A stretch of 64,000 bases of DNA from Hygrophila difformis (taxonomy: Eukaryota > Streptophyta > Magnoliopsida > Lamiales > Acanthaceae), in NCBI GenBank assembly GCA_030278955.1, contig JAOANR010000014.1, positions 26,724,068 to 26,788,067 on the forward strand. The letters are read 5' to 3'. How positions within the stretch are numbered: position 1 is the first letter of the stretch; each line of letters starts with the position of its first letter. Positions 12,061-21,411 of the stretch are shown in pieces. The notes beneath the pieces were generated by a model. It was not told the origin of the DNA. It did no database searches and saw only the letters and a program-made list of their open reading frames with translations. The translations under genes were made by a program, and so were the position numbers.

Positions 12061-12242
12061 TGATTTTAGACGAATTTTAGAGTAAACTGTGGTTGACCAA
12101 GTCAAATCTTGATATCTTGTGGAAATGGTGAAATTAGCCTTTGAGGTTGAAACGGATAGAAATTCTTTGAAATACGATACACGAAACGAGAAGATTAAAA
12201 TGTTGCGGGTTATGACTAAGCTAGATACTGTCAATGTTCTCT

Positions 12243-12410
12243 GCGGCTTGGGACATAAGAGCCCAAGTGTATGTCTAGGTTGACGTAAGAGCCCTAGTGA
12301 AACACTGATCGTATGGCTAGCGGACGGATTAACTCTAATTAAAAGATCGACCATGATACCTGTGGACATAAGAGCCCATGCGTAAGGCTGGCGGACATAA
12401 GAGCCCTAGC
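12243..12410 (+). repeat. Hairpin array with constant loop GACATAAGAGC (LTR of A)
   Basis: Four short inverted repeats surround a shared loop (GACATAAGAGC or GACGTAAGAGC) with changing stems: CTTGG/CCAAG, CTAGG/CCTAG, a weak one around TGG/CCA, and GCTGG/CTAGC with a G-T pair. Repeated in LTR2 near 16995-17162. They lie inside the predicted leader intron. Confidence 0.65.
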
Positions 12411-13049
12411 GGTGGTGATCTCTAAAAGATATGAAACGAGAAGTTGCGAGAATTCCAAATTGAATCTGTATTAAATTGTGCTTTTAAATTTTTGGCAACT
12501 TATGTAATTACGTTGCAAGCTAAATTGATGATCTTATGAATCCATGTCTTCTAAATTATGCGATTACATGAATTATTTAAATTATGCACATGTTTTCATT
12601 AAATTTAATTAAAGGCTTTGAAACCTTATAAACATGTATGTGTTAGCTTACTCAGCAAGTTTTTGCTGACCAAACCATATTTTCCCTTTTTTCTTTCAGA
12701 GTTGAGAATTATGCATCGTCATATGCATACATGGGAATTTTGGGAAGACATATTATTTTGAATTATTGTATTAGACTAGATCTTGCATGTACGGGCCTGT
12801 TTAACCCGTATTCTGGCCGTGTTGGCTATATTTAAATTCCGCTGCATTATACATATGTAATTATTAATTTCCGCTGCAACTTTGATGTATTATTTTTAAA
12901 TTATATATGAATGGGCTGTTTGAATATTTTAAATTCTGAAAAACCATAGCCTTGCGTCTCTTTAGCAAGCTCGGAGAAACCGTGTCTTGCTAGGGAGGTG
13001 TTGCGGTGACACCCCGACCTGGGTGACCAAAAACCGGGGTGTTACAAGT

Positions 13050-13061
13050 TGGTATCAGAGC
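13050..13061 (+). other. Primer binding site of element A (tRNA-iMet type)
   Basis: TGGTATCAGAGC, complementary to the 3' end of plant initiator tRNA-Met, three bases after the 5' LTR. A second exact copy lies at 13112-13123, in a local duplication of the leader. Confidence 0.9.
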
Positions 13062-13738
13062 CCAGAATATTTTAAAGCTATCTATTTTAAAGAAAATATC
13101 TGATACCAAAGTGGTATCAGAGCCCGGATATTTTTAAGCTAGTATTATTAAACTATTATTTTTTTAAACTATTATTAATATTTTGACTATTATTTTAAAT
13201 TTTAAAGAATTATTTCCATGGAAAATATTTATTTTAAAACCCCATGGAAAAATATATATAGTGCATTAAATTATTTTTGGGGGGAATCATCATTTGCAAT
13301 TGCATATTGCATCTCTTCTATGAACTTAGGATCTTGGCGAATTTGAACCTAGAATCTTGGCGAAATTGAACTTAGAATCTTGGCGAATATTAACTTAGAC
13401 CTTTTGCTTGCACTAGATGACTTAGACGATTGACATCAAATTAGAAACGCTCACTAGAGACTGATGTTGCCTTAGTTCTAGATCGCGTTCATCTAAGCGC
13501 ATGCCTAAGCATAACAAATCTCAGCTTTAGCCATTCCTATCCTGGTACGAAAACTAGAAAACTTCCTCATGTGGAACAATAAGAAAATCAAGTTTTATTA
13601 AAACACTCTTTATTCCAAAAATCTTGTTTGGATTTCCAAACAACAAATCCGAAAATTGAAATTAGAAATTTACGAAACGTCTTGTTCGAAGATCTATCTA
13701 AACCAAGATAAGCTAATCTATACACGTTATAATAGAGA

Positions 13739-14857
13739 ATGGCGCCTAGAAGAAAACCAAGGAAGGTGAGTCCAAACGGCACTGACGCTAACCTTTCCAA
13801 CACGCCCAACAACAGTGAAAGTCCTCAGAACCTAGGAGAGCAAGTGCCTCAAGCGCCCAATAATATGGAAGCACGTTTAAAATCTGTAGAGGAACTCCTT
13901 GTAGCATTGGGAAATGCCGAGGTGCATAGGACACAAACAGTACCTCCGCCAGTAGCCCGAGTCAACTACTTGGCATTAGTGAACCCCTACAACCCACCCC
14001 ATTATGACGGCCAAGAGGATCCGGCCAAGTTGGAAGGTTGGATCCATACCTTTGATAAGCTCTTGAATGCTATCAAGTGCCGTGATGATGAGAAGATACA
14101 CGTAGTGACCTACTACCTAGGAGGCAAAGCCGATGAGTGGTGGCAAAATCTCCAAGCAAATTCAGTGGAAGACGAAGAAGCCTACACCTGGGAAGAACTT
14201 AAGGAAGCTTTGAGGGAAAGATTCTACCCACTGAGCACCAAGACTGCGAAGTACGAGGAATTCATCAACCTAAAGCAAGGTGCACAAACAGTGCAAGAGT
14301 ACTACACCAAATTCAAGGAGCTAGTACGATTCGCTGCGAGAATAGTACCAACCGACTCTGACAAGGCTCAGAAATTTGAGATGGGTCTGAACCTTAGCAT
14401 CCGGGAGATACTTGCAGTAGGACAGTTCACGAACCTGCAGACGATATATGATCGCGCCGTATCAATTGCTCGAATCCAGCAATTGAAGCGTAAAGAACAT
14501 AGTGAGTTTAGCAAGGACTCGCAAGGACTTGAGAAGAAGGATCGGAAAGACAACAATAACAACTCTAGGAAAGACAATGGATCCCGAAGGAAAGGAAATA
14601 AAGGTCTCAATAACGGGGGAACCGACAACCGTGGTGCGTTTATACCACGTTGCCCACGATGCAACCATGCACATCTGGTGCGCCAATGCCCGAAGCTTGG
14701 AACCTGCCGTAGGTGCGGCAAGCTTGGTCACAAGGCTAGTGGATGTCAAACGCCAGAGGAGGCGATCGAGAAGAGAGTAGATTTGGTGAACCTTCAGCAA
14801 GGAGAGAGTGACGAGGAACAAGACCAAAACCCGAACCCTCTTGAGAATAATGAATAG
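13739..14857 (+). CDS. gag: Gag polyprotein of element A (chromovirus-type, CCHC)
   Basis: An intact 372-codon Gag, the structural protein that packages retrotransposon RNA into virus-like particles. Residues about 75-215 form a Retrotrans_gag domain, recognisable from DEKIHVVTYYLGGKADEWW, the tryptophan of YTWEELKEAL and the RFYPLSTK and QGAQTVQEYYTKF blocks. Residues 305-336 hold two zinc knuckles. The second is a standard CX2CX4HX4C; the first (CPRCNHAHLVRQC) is one residue shorter before the His. The region between is basic and Asn/Gly-rich, and the C-terminus is acidic. The start is the only early ATG, in an AGAATGGCG context. No pol follows; the stop is at once followed by sequence homologous to a pol 3' end. 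An intact gag in a pol-less element suggests trans-mobilisation by a relative. Confidence 0.9.
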   Translation: MAPRRKPRKVSPNGTDANLSNTPNNSESPQNLGEQVPQAPNNMEARLKSVEELLVALGNAEVHRTQTVPPPVARVNYLALVNPYNPPHYDGQEDPAKLEGWIHTFDKLLNAIKCRDDEKIHVVTYYLGGKADEWWQNLQANSVEDEEAYTWEELKEALRERFYPLSTKTAKYEEFINLKQGAQTVQEYYTKFKELVRFAARIVPTDSDKAQKFEMGLNLSIREILAVGQFTNLQTIYDRAVSIARIQQLKRKEHSEFSKDSQGLEKKDRKDNNNNSRKDNGSRRKGNKGLNNGGTDNRGAFIPRCPRCNHAHLVRQCPKLGTCRRCGKLGHKASGCQTPEEAIEKRVDLVNLQQGESDEEQDQNPNPLENNE

Positions 14858-14858
14858 G

Positions 14859-14900
14859 CAGTTATGGGGACATAACTGAAGTCCTAAGGGGGAGAGGATG
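14859..14900 (+). other. Hairpin plus first polypurine tract after gag of A
   Basis: CAGTTATG-GGGA-CATAACTG, a perfect 8-bp stem, followed by the purine tract AAGGGGGAGAGGATG. Element B has the same hairpin and tract on its strand at 30213-30252, at the end of its pol remnant. So this is the 3' end of a chromovirus pol region, joined directly to gag here. Confidence 0.7.
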
Positions 14901-15070
14901 TGATACCCCGTAATAATTTATTTTTGGAATTCGACTCGATATCATGTATCCTAAATCATAAATAAACAAATTCAACTTGTTTTGAACTACGTTATGGCTT
15001 GATCCCTTCACCGGGTACGTAGGCAGCTTAGGAGTTTTAATTCTAAGTTCAGTCACAAAACAATAAAACA
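14899..15070 (+). repeat. Relic of another family's LTR start inside element A
   Basis: After the first polypurine tract the sequence begins TGTGATACCCC. It matches the beginning of the LTR of element B read on the minus strand: shared blocks include AACAAATTCAA, TTGTTTTGAACTACG, TGATCCC-TCAC-GGGTA and GTAGGCAGCTT. It stops after about 170 bases and gives way to a second pol-end-like segment and the real polypurine tract. The element therefore looks like a recombinant of two chromovirus families. Confidence 0.7.
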
Positions 15071-15130
15071 AACAAAAGACCTTAGCACAAGAAAAGCCGA
15101 AACACAACTTCGAGGACGAAGTTGATTCTT

Positions 15131-15143
15131 AAGGAGGGTAGAC
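15131..15143 (+). other. Polypurine tract of element A
   Basis: AAGGAGGGTAGAC lies directly before the 3' LTR, where plus-strand DNA synthesis would be primed. It follows a TTCGAGGACGAAG inverted repeat typical of chromovirus 3' ends. Confidence 0.75.
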
Positions 15144-17795
15144 TGTAATACCCGAGAATTTTCCAACATAAAATAAATACAATAAATAAAATAAATAAAT
15201 ATAATAAACATGATAAAGGGATAAAGAATCATAAAAGATGAGAAATGAAATTTAAATTAAAAAGGAATCAAAGTTCCGAGAACCCGGGAATCCGAAGGCA
15301 ATTTAATTGAATAAATAGTTACACGGGGACCCGACACCGATAGACTCAATAACTCGAGTCCAAATATAAATTTAGGTTCGAATAAAATTAAGATAGGAAA
15401 TCGGAGCCCGAAGATAGCCCGGAAATCGGAATTCGGAAGCGTAGAGGGATAGAAGTCCGAAAGAGAGGAGGAAAAGCACGACGGATCGCACGACCCGGCC
15501 TAGACCGAAGTCCAGGCCAAGATGGCGGGGTGTCCGCGCGCTCTTTAAGGGTTTCCCGCGCCAAGAGCGCGCCACTTGGCAGAGACGGCCGTTCCGCGAT
15601 TTTCTCGCCCGATTCCGGATTTTTCGACTTTCGGTTGAACGTTTCTCGACTCAAGACCCTTAGGGTCAGATTTTGGACGCCCTAGGTCTTAGTTATCTAT
15701 AAATAAACCCTCTTGGAAGCCCCAAACTCCTTACGAAACCCTACGAAATCTCTCTATACGTCGAAACCCTAATCCCGGAGTCGTCGGAGGCACAACACCG
15801 AGAGGAGGGACTGACTTGGACGAAATTGGGGTCTTCTATCACCTTGGTAAGATCCGATCTATTCCTCCATACATTCTTGATTCGAAAACGAAGCCTAACC
15901 TCATCCTTTTTCTATTCTAAAACCCCGATCCGGATCGAGAGCGAAGAACCCGACAAACGGAGAGGATAAACGGAGGACTGGAAGCCACGTCTCCGAATCG
16001 ACGATCCCGGACGCTCAACAATCTGTAAGTTAACGCTTACTTTGGTTTTGGGTTGTTAAAAGATTCGAACATATAGATCTAATGGAACCCTACCTAAAAT
16101 CTGTCTACACCGGCGCAGCGCTTTTATTGAATTTATTCGGACCCCTTAAAACGTTCAAACGACAAAACTTAAAACACAAAAAACATTCCTAAGACACTGA
16201 TCTAGCTCTTGTAAAAATTTCATAATTTTTCATCGTGTTTCGATATCTGAAAACGATCGTAACCGAGCCTGCTTTAGATTTAGATCTTGAAACGATGATA
16301 GATTCTTTATTCGAACTTGTTGGTGATTTCTACCTTAGATCTAGACCGATCTAGGCTTGGCGTTGAACATAAGAGTTGTAGATCTATACGTTATGAATAC
16401 CTTCGTAAAATTTCAGAATTGTTCGTGATGATTTGATATAAGAAATCCACCCCAAACCGAACTGGTTTAAAATCGGATCTTGAAAACTGGTCAGAACATA
16501 GATTCGAACTTGCTGACGTTTTTGACTAGGGTTCTAGGCCGAATTAGATCTTTAGCCGAACATGAAAGTTGTAGATAATTCTCTTAAGATGATCTCTGTA
16601 AAATTTCATCAAATTTAGAGTTCATTTGCTATGGTAGATCTTGAAACTTTTGAACTGCTGTGTGAAAACGCGGACAGATTTTTGATCTAACGAAAATTGA
16701 CGTTGTTGACGTGTTTTGGTATCTCGGATCGAAAAAGTTAAAACACGAAAGTTATAGATCTCGACGTTTTGGAGTCAGTCGTGAAATTTCGAAATTTTTG
16801 AATTTAAATCTGATTTTAGACGAATTTTAGAGTAAACTGTGGTTGACCAAGTCAAATCTTGATATCTTGTGGAAACGGTGAAATTAGCCTTTGAGGTTGA
16901 AACGGATAGAAATTCTTTGAAATACGATACACGAAACGAGAAGATTAAAATGTTGCGGGTTATGACTAAGCTAGATACTGTCAATGTTCTCTGCGGCTTG
17001 GGACATAAGAGCCCAAGTCTATGTCTAGGTTGACGTAAGAGCCCTAGCGAAACACTGATCGTATGGCTAGCGGACGGATTAACTCTAATTAAAAGATCGA
17101 CCATGATACCTATGGACATAAGAGCCCAGGCGTAAGGCTGGCGGACATAAGAGCCCTAGCGGTAGTGATCTCTAAAAGATATGAAACAAGAAGTTGCGAG
17201 AATTCCAAATTGAATCTGTATTAAATTGTGCTTTTAAATTTTTGGCAACTTATGTAATTACGTTGCAAGCTAAATTGATGATCTTATGAATCCATGTCTT
17301 CTAAATTATGTGATTACATGAATTATTTAAATTATGCACATGTTTTCATTAAATTTAATTAAAGGCTTTGAAACCTCATAAACATGTATGTGTTAGCTTA
17401 CTCAGCAAGTTTTTGCTGACCAAACCATATTTTCCCTTTTTCTTTCAGAGTTGAGAATTATGCATCGTCATATGCATACATGGGAATTTTGGGAAGACAT
17501 ATTATTTTGAATTATTGTATTAGACTAGATCTTGCATGAACGGGCCTGTTTAACCCGTATTCTGGCCGTGTTGGCTATATTTAAATTCCGCTGCATTATA
17601 CATATGTAATTATTAATTTCCGCTGCAACTTTGATGTATTATTTTTAAATTATATATGAATGGGCTGTTTGAATATTTTAAATTCTGAAAAACCATAGCC
17701 TTGCGTCTCTTTAGCAAGCTCGGAGAAACCGTATCTTGCTAGGGAGATGTGGCGGTGACACCCCGACCTGGGTGACCAAAAACCGGGGTGTTACA
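15144..17795 (+). repeat. 3' LTR of element A
   Basis: Second LTR, nearly identical to 10391-13046. Differences are scattered substitutions and a few small indels: a shorter AAATAA run near the start and a nine-base difference near 16650. It ends GGTGTTACA at 17795, before the GCTTT duplication. Confidence 0.93.
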
Positions 17796-18514
17796 GCTTT
17801 CGTAGAGTAATTTTATTCGCTTTCTTAGCATAATTCCTATTGCTTTCTTAGAATAGATTTAATCGCTTTTTAGATTAAATTTACCATTAGAATTATATTT
17901 TACTGCTTTCATAATCTAGTTTAAATTATTGTCAAATAGTTGTTAGAAATCATTGCAAAACTTGAATCGAGTAACCGAGTGGAAAATCTTAGTAAACGAC
18001 GTGGGCCCTGCTTCTATCGCACATCCTCCAGTGAACGATCCGGTCTTACTATAAATTACTGCAATTTTTGACACCGTGCGCTTTCGGGAGCACAGTTTCT
18101 TAACACGAGTAATAAAAACGTGACAACCTATAAATATATCCCTAATCCCAACTCCATCTTCATAAATTGGTTTTATTAAATAAAATTTAAAACCAGGAGT
18201 ATGATTTTTCAGAAAATACTCATATAGTGGTAACTTGTCAAAAGTTTCATGGCAAGGATCTTCATGACATGAAATTATGAAAAATTTCATGGCGCAGTTG
18301 CCGGGGACCTTCAGTGTGACAGACTGAAGGTCAAGATTGAACTGTCTATCCCGGGTGCACCATGAAATTTGTCAAAATATCTCACATGAGTAATAAAAAG
18401 TGGAATATATCCTTAAACCCCTTTCCCACGAATCATAACTCTTTTCATTTAATAAATTTAACTTGGGATATTTTATAAAAATACCCGTATTGACGAAATG
18501 TGTTAAAAGTTTCA
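17796..18514 (+). repeat. 5' LTR of element C, second part
   Basis: Continues the LTR interrupted by element A and matches 47262-48028. It consists of two related ~200-base segments. Each runs from a GAGTAATAAAAA block to a TTTCATGGC block, and the second ends at the true LTR end. The 3' LTR has about 45 extra bases here, near 47845-47890. Confidence 0.9.
18290..18307 (+). other. PBS-like sequence inside the LTR of C
   Basis: TGGCGCAGTTGCCGGGGA, one mismatch from the true PBS at 18515, preceded by the same TTTCA as the LTR end. It is also present in the 3' LTR at 47762-47779, so it is part of the LTR and not the working site. Confidence 0.75.
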
Positions 18515-18532
18515 TGGCGCCGTTGCCGGGGA
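18515..18532 (+). other. Primer binding site of element C (tRNA-Asp type)
   Basis: TGGCGCCGTTGCCGGGGA directly follows the LTR end TTTCA. This sequence is characteristic of Athila elements and is commonly assigned to tRNA-Asp. Confidence 0.88.
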
Positions 18533-18660
18533 GGATGCAGCGCCGTTTATTAATAGAACTACACTCCTGATTTACTCATAGATAGTTTTTGTATATATTT
18601 TTGAACCATTACTAACCTGGGGGTTGTGCAGGTGCTGTCAAATCTTGATACAAACTGCTT

Positions 18661-21411
18661 ATGCAAAGGAGAAAGGCCACATTGCCTGAGCTACCGTTCG
18701 ATCTAGAAATAGAAAGGACCGCTCGCCAACTGAGGGCGCAAGCCAGACGAAGGAAAGAGCAGGAAGCCCGGACTCGTACCTCACCCGAAACCACAAGTAG
18801 TGAAATATCCGATATGGCAGAGAACCAAGACATTCCCCCGATCTTACCAATAGACCAACCACCCAATAATCCTGGTAATGGAGTTGATGGGGGTATGGTA
18901 GAACACCCAAATCGTGCCAACGAGGAGGAAAATCTACCTAATCCAAATCAGCAACAGTATCAGCAGTTCCACCAACAACCACCACCCCCTAACCAATATA
19001 ACCAACAAAACCAAAATATACCAAACCAGCAATACCAAAATCAAGCCTTCAATCAGGACCAATTCCAAAACAACCCTCATGATCCCGATAATATTTTCCA
19101 ACAGAATCCCAACTACCACCAACAGTATCAAAACCAAGCAGAGCAAAGAAATCAACAGCAGCAAGCAGCAACTGATTTTATGCAGCCCATCGTGGAGCCC
19201 TATCTGGATAGGCCTGGGAGAGCACAATTCCCTGCACGCAATTTTGAGCTCAAACCGACACTCATCAACTTGGTGCAAAACAACCAATTTTGCGGTGCAA
19301 ATCATGAAGATCCCCATGATCATCTCCAAACCTTCCTGGAGCTCTGCAACACAATAAAAAATCAGGGAGTCTCACCTGATGCTATAAGACTAATGTTGTT
19401 TCCCTTTTCTTTGTTTAGTGGTGCCAGGGATTGGTATAAATCATTGCCCATAAATCAGAGGAGTACTTGGGCAGATTTGGTGAGGAGTTTTCTGTTGAAG
19501 TATTTTCCTGAATCTAAGATAGACGAGGGACGAGAGAAAATTGGAGAGTTCAAGATGAAGCCGGACGAGTCATTATACGACGCAAAGGAAAGGTTCGCCA
19601 GCCTCTTGAGGCGATGCCCCCGACATGGATATCAACTGTGGGAGCAACTGAGGAAATTCTATGGAGGACTCACCCATCCATGGAGAATTATGTTGGACGC
19701 TGCAGGCGGAAGGCATTTGCTCCATTTGCCCATGGATCAAGCCTGGGAAAAGATTGAGACAATGTCTGTCAACAGATCTGTATTGAACAACAGTGACAAA
19801 AAGGCGGACCCTCCTAGAAAAGTTTTTGCTGTGAGTGAAGGAAAAACGGATTTCAAAAAATTGCAGGAACAGGATGTTGCGATACAGCTAAGACAGGAGA
19901 AAGGAAATGGAGCAGGTACTTCTCAGGCAGGAGCCTCATCTAGCCAAGTGCAAGCACATCAATCGGGAGCAATTTGTGGGCTATGTCAGGGACCACATCC
20001 AACTGACACATGCCAACAACTAGCTATCGAAAGCTGCAATTACGCAGGGAACTACCAGAACCGCCACCCCAACCTCTCCTATTCCAACAACAATGCACTC
20101 AATGCGCATTTGTTGACACAACCAAACCAGCCTAACCAGTTTGCAAACCAGAACCTTCAGCAGAACTTCAGACCTCAGAACCAAGGATTCGTTCAGCAGA
20201 GAGTTCAGAACTTCCAGAATCAGAACCAGAACTTTCAACCCCATATCCAACAGAGGCCCAACCAAAACCAAGGCCAGAATTTCCAAAACTTCCAAGCCCA
20301 ACCTGATCAGAACCAGCAATACAACCAAAAGCCACCATCTCGCCTGGAGAATTTGATGACTGAGTTCATTTCCAATCAAAGGGAGATAAACCAGCAATTG
20401 CAGTCATCAATCAAAAATGTGGAGACGCAGGTCACCCAGTTGGCTAAGGAATTGCAGAACAGAGGGAAAGGAACACTGCCGAGCAGCACTGAAGCCAACC
20501 CGCAATGCAAGGCAATCACATTGCGGGGAGGCAAGACTCTGAAGGGAAATGTTGGATCTGCAAAGAAGAAAGCTATGAAAGTAAAGGTTTCATTGGAGGT
20601 GGAAAAGGAAAAGGAAAAGGTTGAAGGAGATGAAAGAGTTGAGCTGGTAAAGGATAGATCAGATACAGCTAACTCGCAGGCTGAAGCTGCAAATGAAGCT
20701 GAAGAGGGTATGGGTGAAGGTACAACTTCCTTCTCTTTACCACCAAAAATTGATAATAATAAGTACATGCCAAGGGTGCCGTACCCTGCACGTCTTAAAA
20801 ATAAGGAACATGACCTTAAATTCAAGAAATTTCTAGAACGGTTAAAGTCTGTAGAGATAACCATTCCTCTCGTGGAAATGATTTCAGAAATGCCCACCTA
20901 TGCTAAGTTCTTGAAAGAATTGATTTCAAGGAAAAGGAAAATAGAGCAGGAGGAGGTGATCATTCTCAACAGCACATGCAGTGCCATAGTTCAGAGGAAG
21001 CTGCCCGAAAAGAAAGAGGACCCTGGGTGTTGCACGCTACCAGTACAGATTGGAAAGGCCAAAGTGAGCATGGGGTTATGTGATCTAGGATCCAGCATCA
21101 ACGTGATGCCTCTAGCCATGGCAATTCGCCTAAGGCTCGGAGAGATTGAACCGGTCAAGATGAAACTGCAGCTGGCAGACAGATCAATCACTAAGCCCGT
21201 AGGAATCCTCAAGGATGTGGTAGTCAAAACCGGCCAAGTTCTTTTCCCGGTTGACTTCATCATCCTTGACATTGAAGAGGACTCTGAAATGCCGCTTATC
21301 CTGGGACGCCCGTTTTTGGCCACTGGCGGTGCACTGATTGATGCCACATCTGGAAGAGTCACATTGAGGGTGGACAATCGAGAAATCTCTTTTGACATGG
21401 AGGAGCTGTAG
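18661..21411 (+). CDS. gag-pro: Gag-protease segment of element C (Athila type)
   Basis: A 916-codon open segment. The N-terminus is charged; residues about 80-180 are Gln/Asn-rich. Residues about 205-330 form the Retrotrans_gag domain (LFPFSLFSGARDWY, the DLVRSFLLKYFPESK block and the RFASLLRRCPRHGY block). A second Gln/Asn-rich stretch covers about 475-560. The protease lies near residues 790-900, with catalytic CDLGSSINVMP (Asp 808) and PLILGRPFLATGGA. Athila Gag and protease are made as one polyprotein with the downstream enzymes. The segment ends at TAG (21409-21411), but the same frame continues to 24657, so this is an in-frame nonsense codon and not the natural end. Loss of a CAG codon by one transition would explain it. 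Confidence 0.9.
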   Translation: MQRRKATLPELPFDLEIERTARQLRAQARRRKEQEARTRTSPETTSSEISDMAENQDIPPILPIDQPPNNPGNGVDGGMVEHPNRANEEENLPNPNQQQYQQFHQQPPPPNQYNQQNQNIPNQQYQNQAFNQDQFQNNPHDPDNIFQQNPNYHQQYQNQAEQRNQQQQAATDFMQPIVEPYLDRPGRAQFPARNFELKPTLINLVQNNQFCGANHEDPHDHLQTFLELCNTIKNQGVSPDAIRLMLFPFSLFSGARDWYKSLPINQRSTWADLVRSFLLKYFPESKIDEGREKIGEFKMKPDESLYDAKERFASLLRRCPRHGYQLWEQLRKFYGGLTHPWRIMLDAAGGRHLLHLPMDQAWEKIETMSVNRSVLNNSDKKADPPRKVFAVSEGKTDFKKLQEQDVAIQLRQEKGNGAGTSQAGASSSQVQAHQSGAICGLCQGPHPTDTCQQLAIESCNYAGNYQNRHPNLSYSNNNALNAHLLTQPNQPNQFANQNLQQNFRPQNQGFVQQRVQNFQNQNQNFQPHIQQRPNQNQGQNFQNFQAQPDQNQQYNQKPPSRLENLMTEFISNQREINQQLQSSIKNVETQVTQLAKELQNRGKGTLPSSTEANPQCKAITLRGGKTLKGNVGSAKKKAMKVKVSLEVEKEKEKVEGDERVELVKDRSDTANSQAEAANEAEEGMGEGTTSFSLPPKIDNNKYMPRVPYPARLKNKEHDLKFKKFLERLKSVEITIPLVEMISEMPTYAKFLKELISRKRKIEQEEVIILNSTCSAIVQRKLPEKKEDPGCCTLPVQIGKAKVSMGLCDLGSSINVMPLAMAIRLRLGEIEPVKMKLQLADRSITKPVGILKDVVVKTGQVLFPVDFIILDIEEDSEMPLILGRPFLATGGALIDATSGRVTLRVDNREISFDMEEL

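Larger units (their letters stand above)
11106..12699 (+). other. Predicted leader intron inside the LTR of A
   Basis: Donor CCTTG/GTAAGA at 11106. The acceptor is TTTTCTTTCAG ending at 12699, with a pyrimidine tract and a branch-point-like GCTGACC about 30 bases upstream. The same donor and acceptor occur in the other LTR (15847 and 17448). Related acceptors with CTTACTCAG and CTGAC nearby are found in LTRs B, D and E. The intron would remove the repeats and hairpins from the leader. Prediction only. Confidence 0.55.
10391..13046 (+). repeat. 5' LTR of element A
   Basis: Direct repeat of 15144-17795, bounded TG...CA. Inside are a GC-rich block with repeated CGCG (about 10780-10860), a TATA box, a predicted leader intron, degenerate ~170-195-bp repeats and a hairpin array. 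Minus-strand ORFs of 67-88 codons near 10630-10913 recur in the other LTR and lie in the GC-rich block; I treat them as non-coding. Confidence 0.93.
10391..17795 (+). mobile_element. Element A: gag-only chromovirus-like LTR retrotransposon
   Basis: A 7.4-kb element flanked by GCTTT, with LTRs of 2,656 and 2,652 bp starting TGTAATACCC and ending GGTGTTACA. The PBS matches initiator tRNA-Met. The internal region is only about 2.1 kb: a gag gene, then two successive polypurine/LTR-start segments, and no protease, RT or integrase. It fits the published class of non-autonomous plant elements with terminal repeats and only a GAG domain (TR-GAG). The LTR style and the sequence after gag point to a Tekay-like chromovirus parent. 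The LTRs are nearly identical, so insertion into C is relatively recent. Confidence 0.9.

Noticed and set aside
17943..18290. 115-codon minus-strand ORF present in both LTRs of C (also 47415-47762)
   Set aside because: It covers the duplicated U5 segment and PBS-like motif. Its open state in both LTRs is explained by their recent common origin, and there is no recognisable domain.
18934..19329. Minus-strand Leu/Ile/Val-rich ORF resembling a membrane protein
   Set aside because: Antisense of the Gln/Asn-rich part of Gag; CAA/AAC-rich codons read backwards give Leu/Val.
21409..21411. TAG as a programmed read-through codon between protease and RT
   Set aside because: Not excluded, but the downstream context is not a known read-through signal and a second stop is present in the same polyprotein; simple mutation is more economical.
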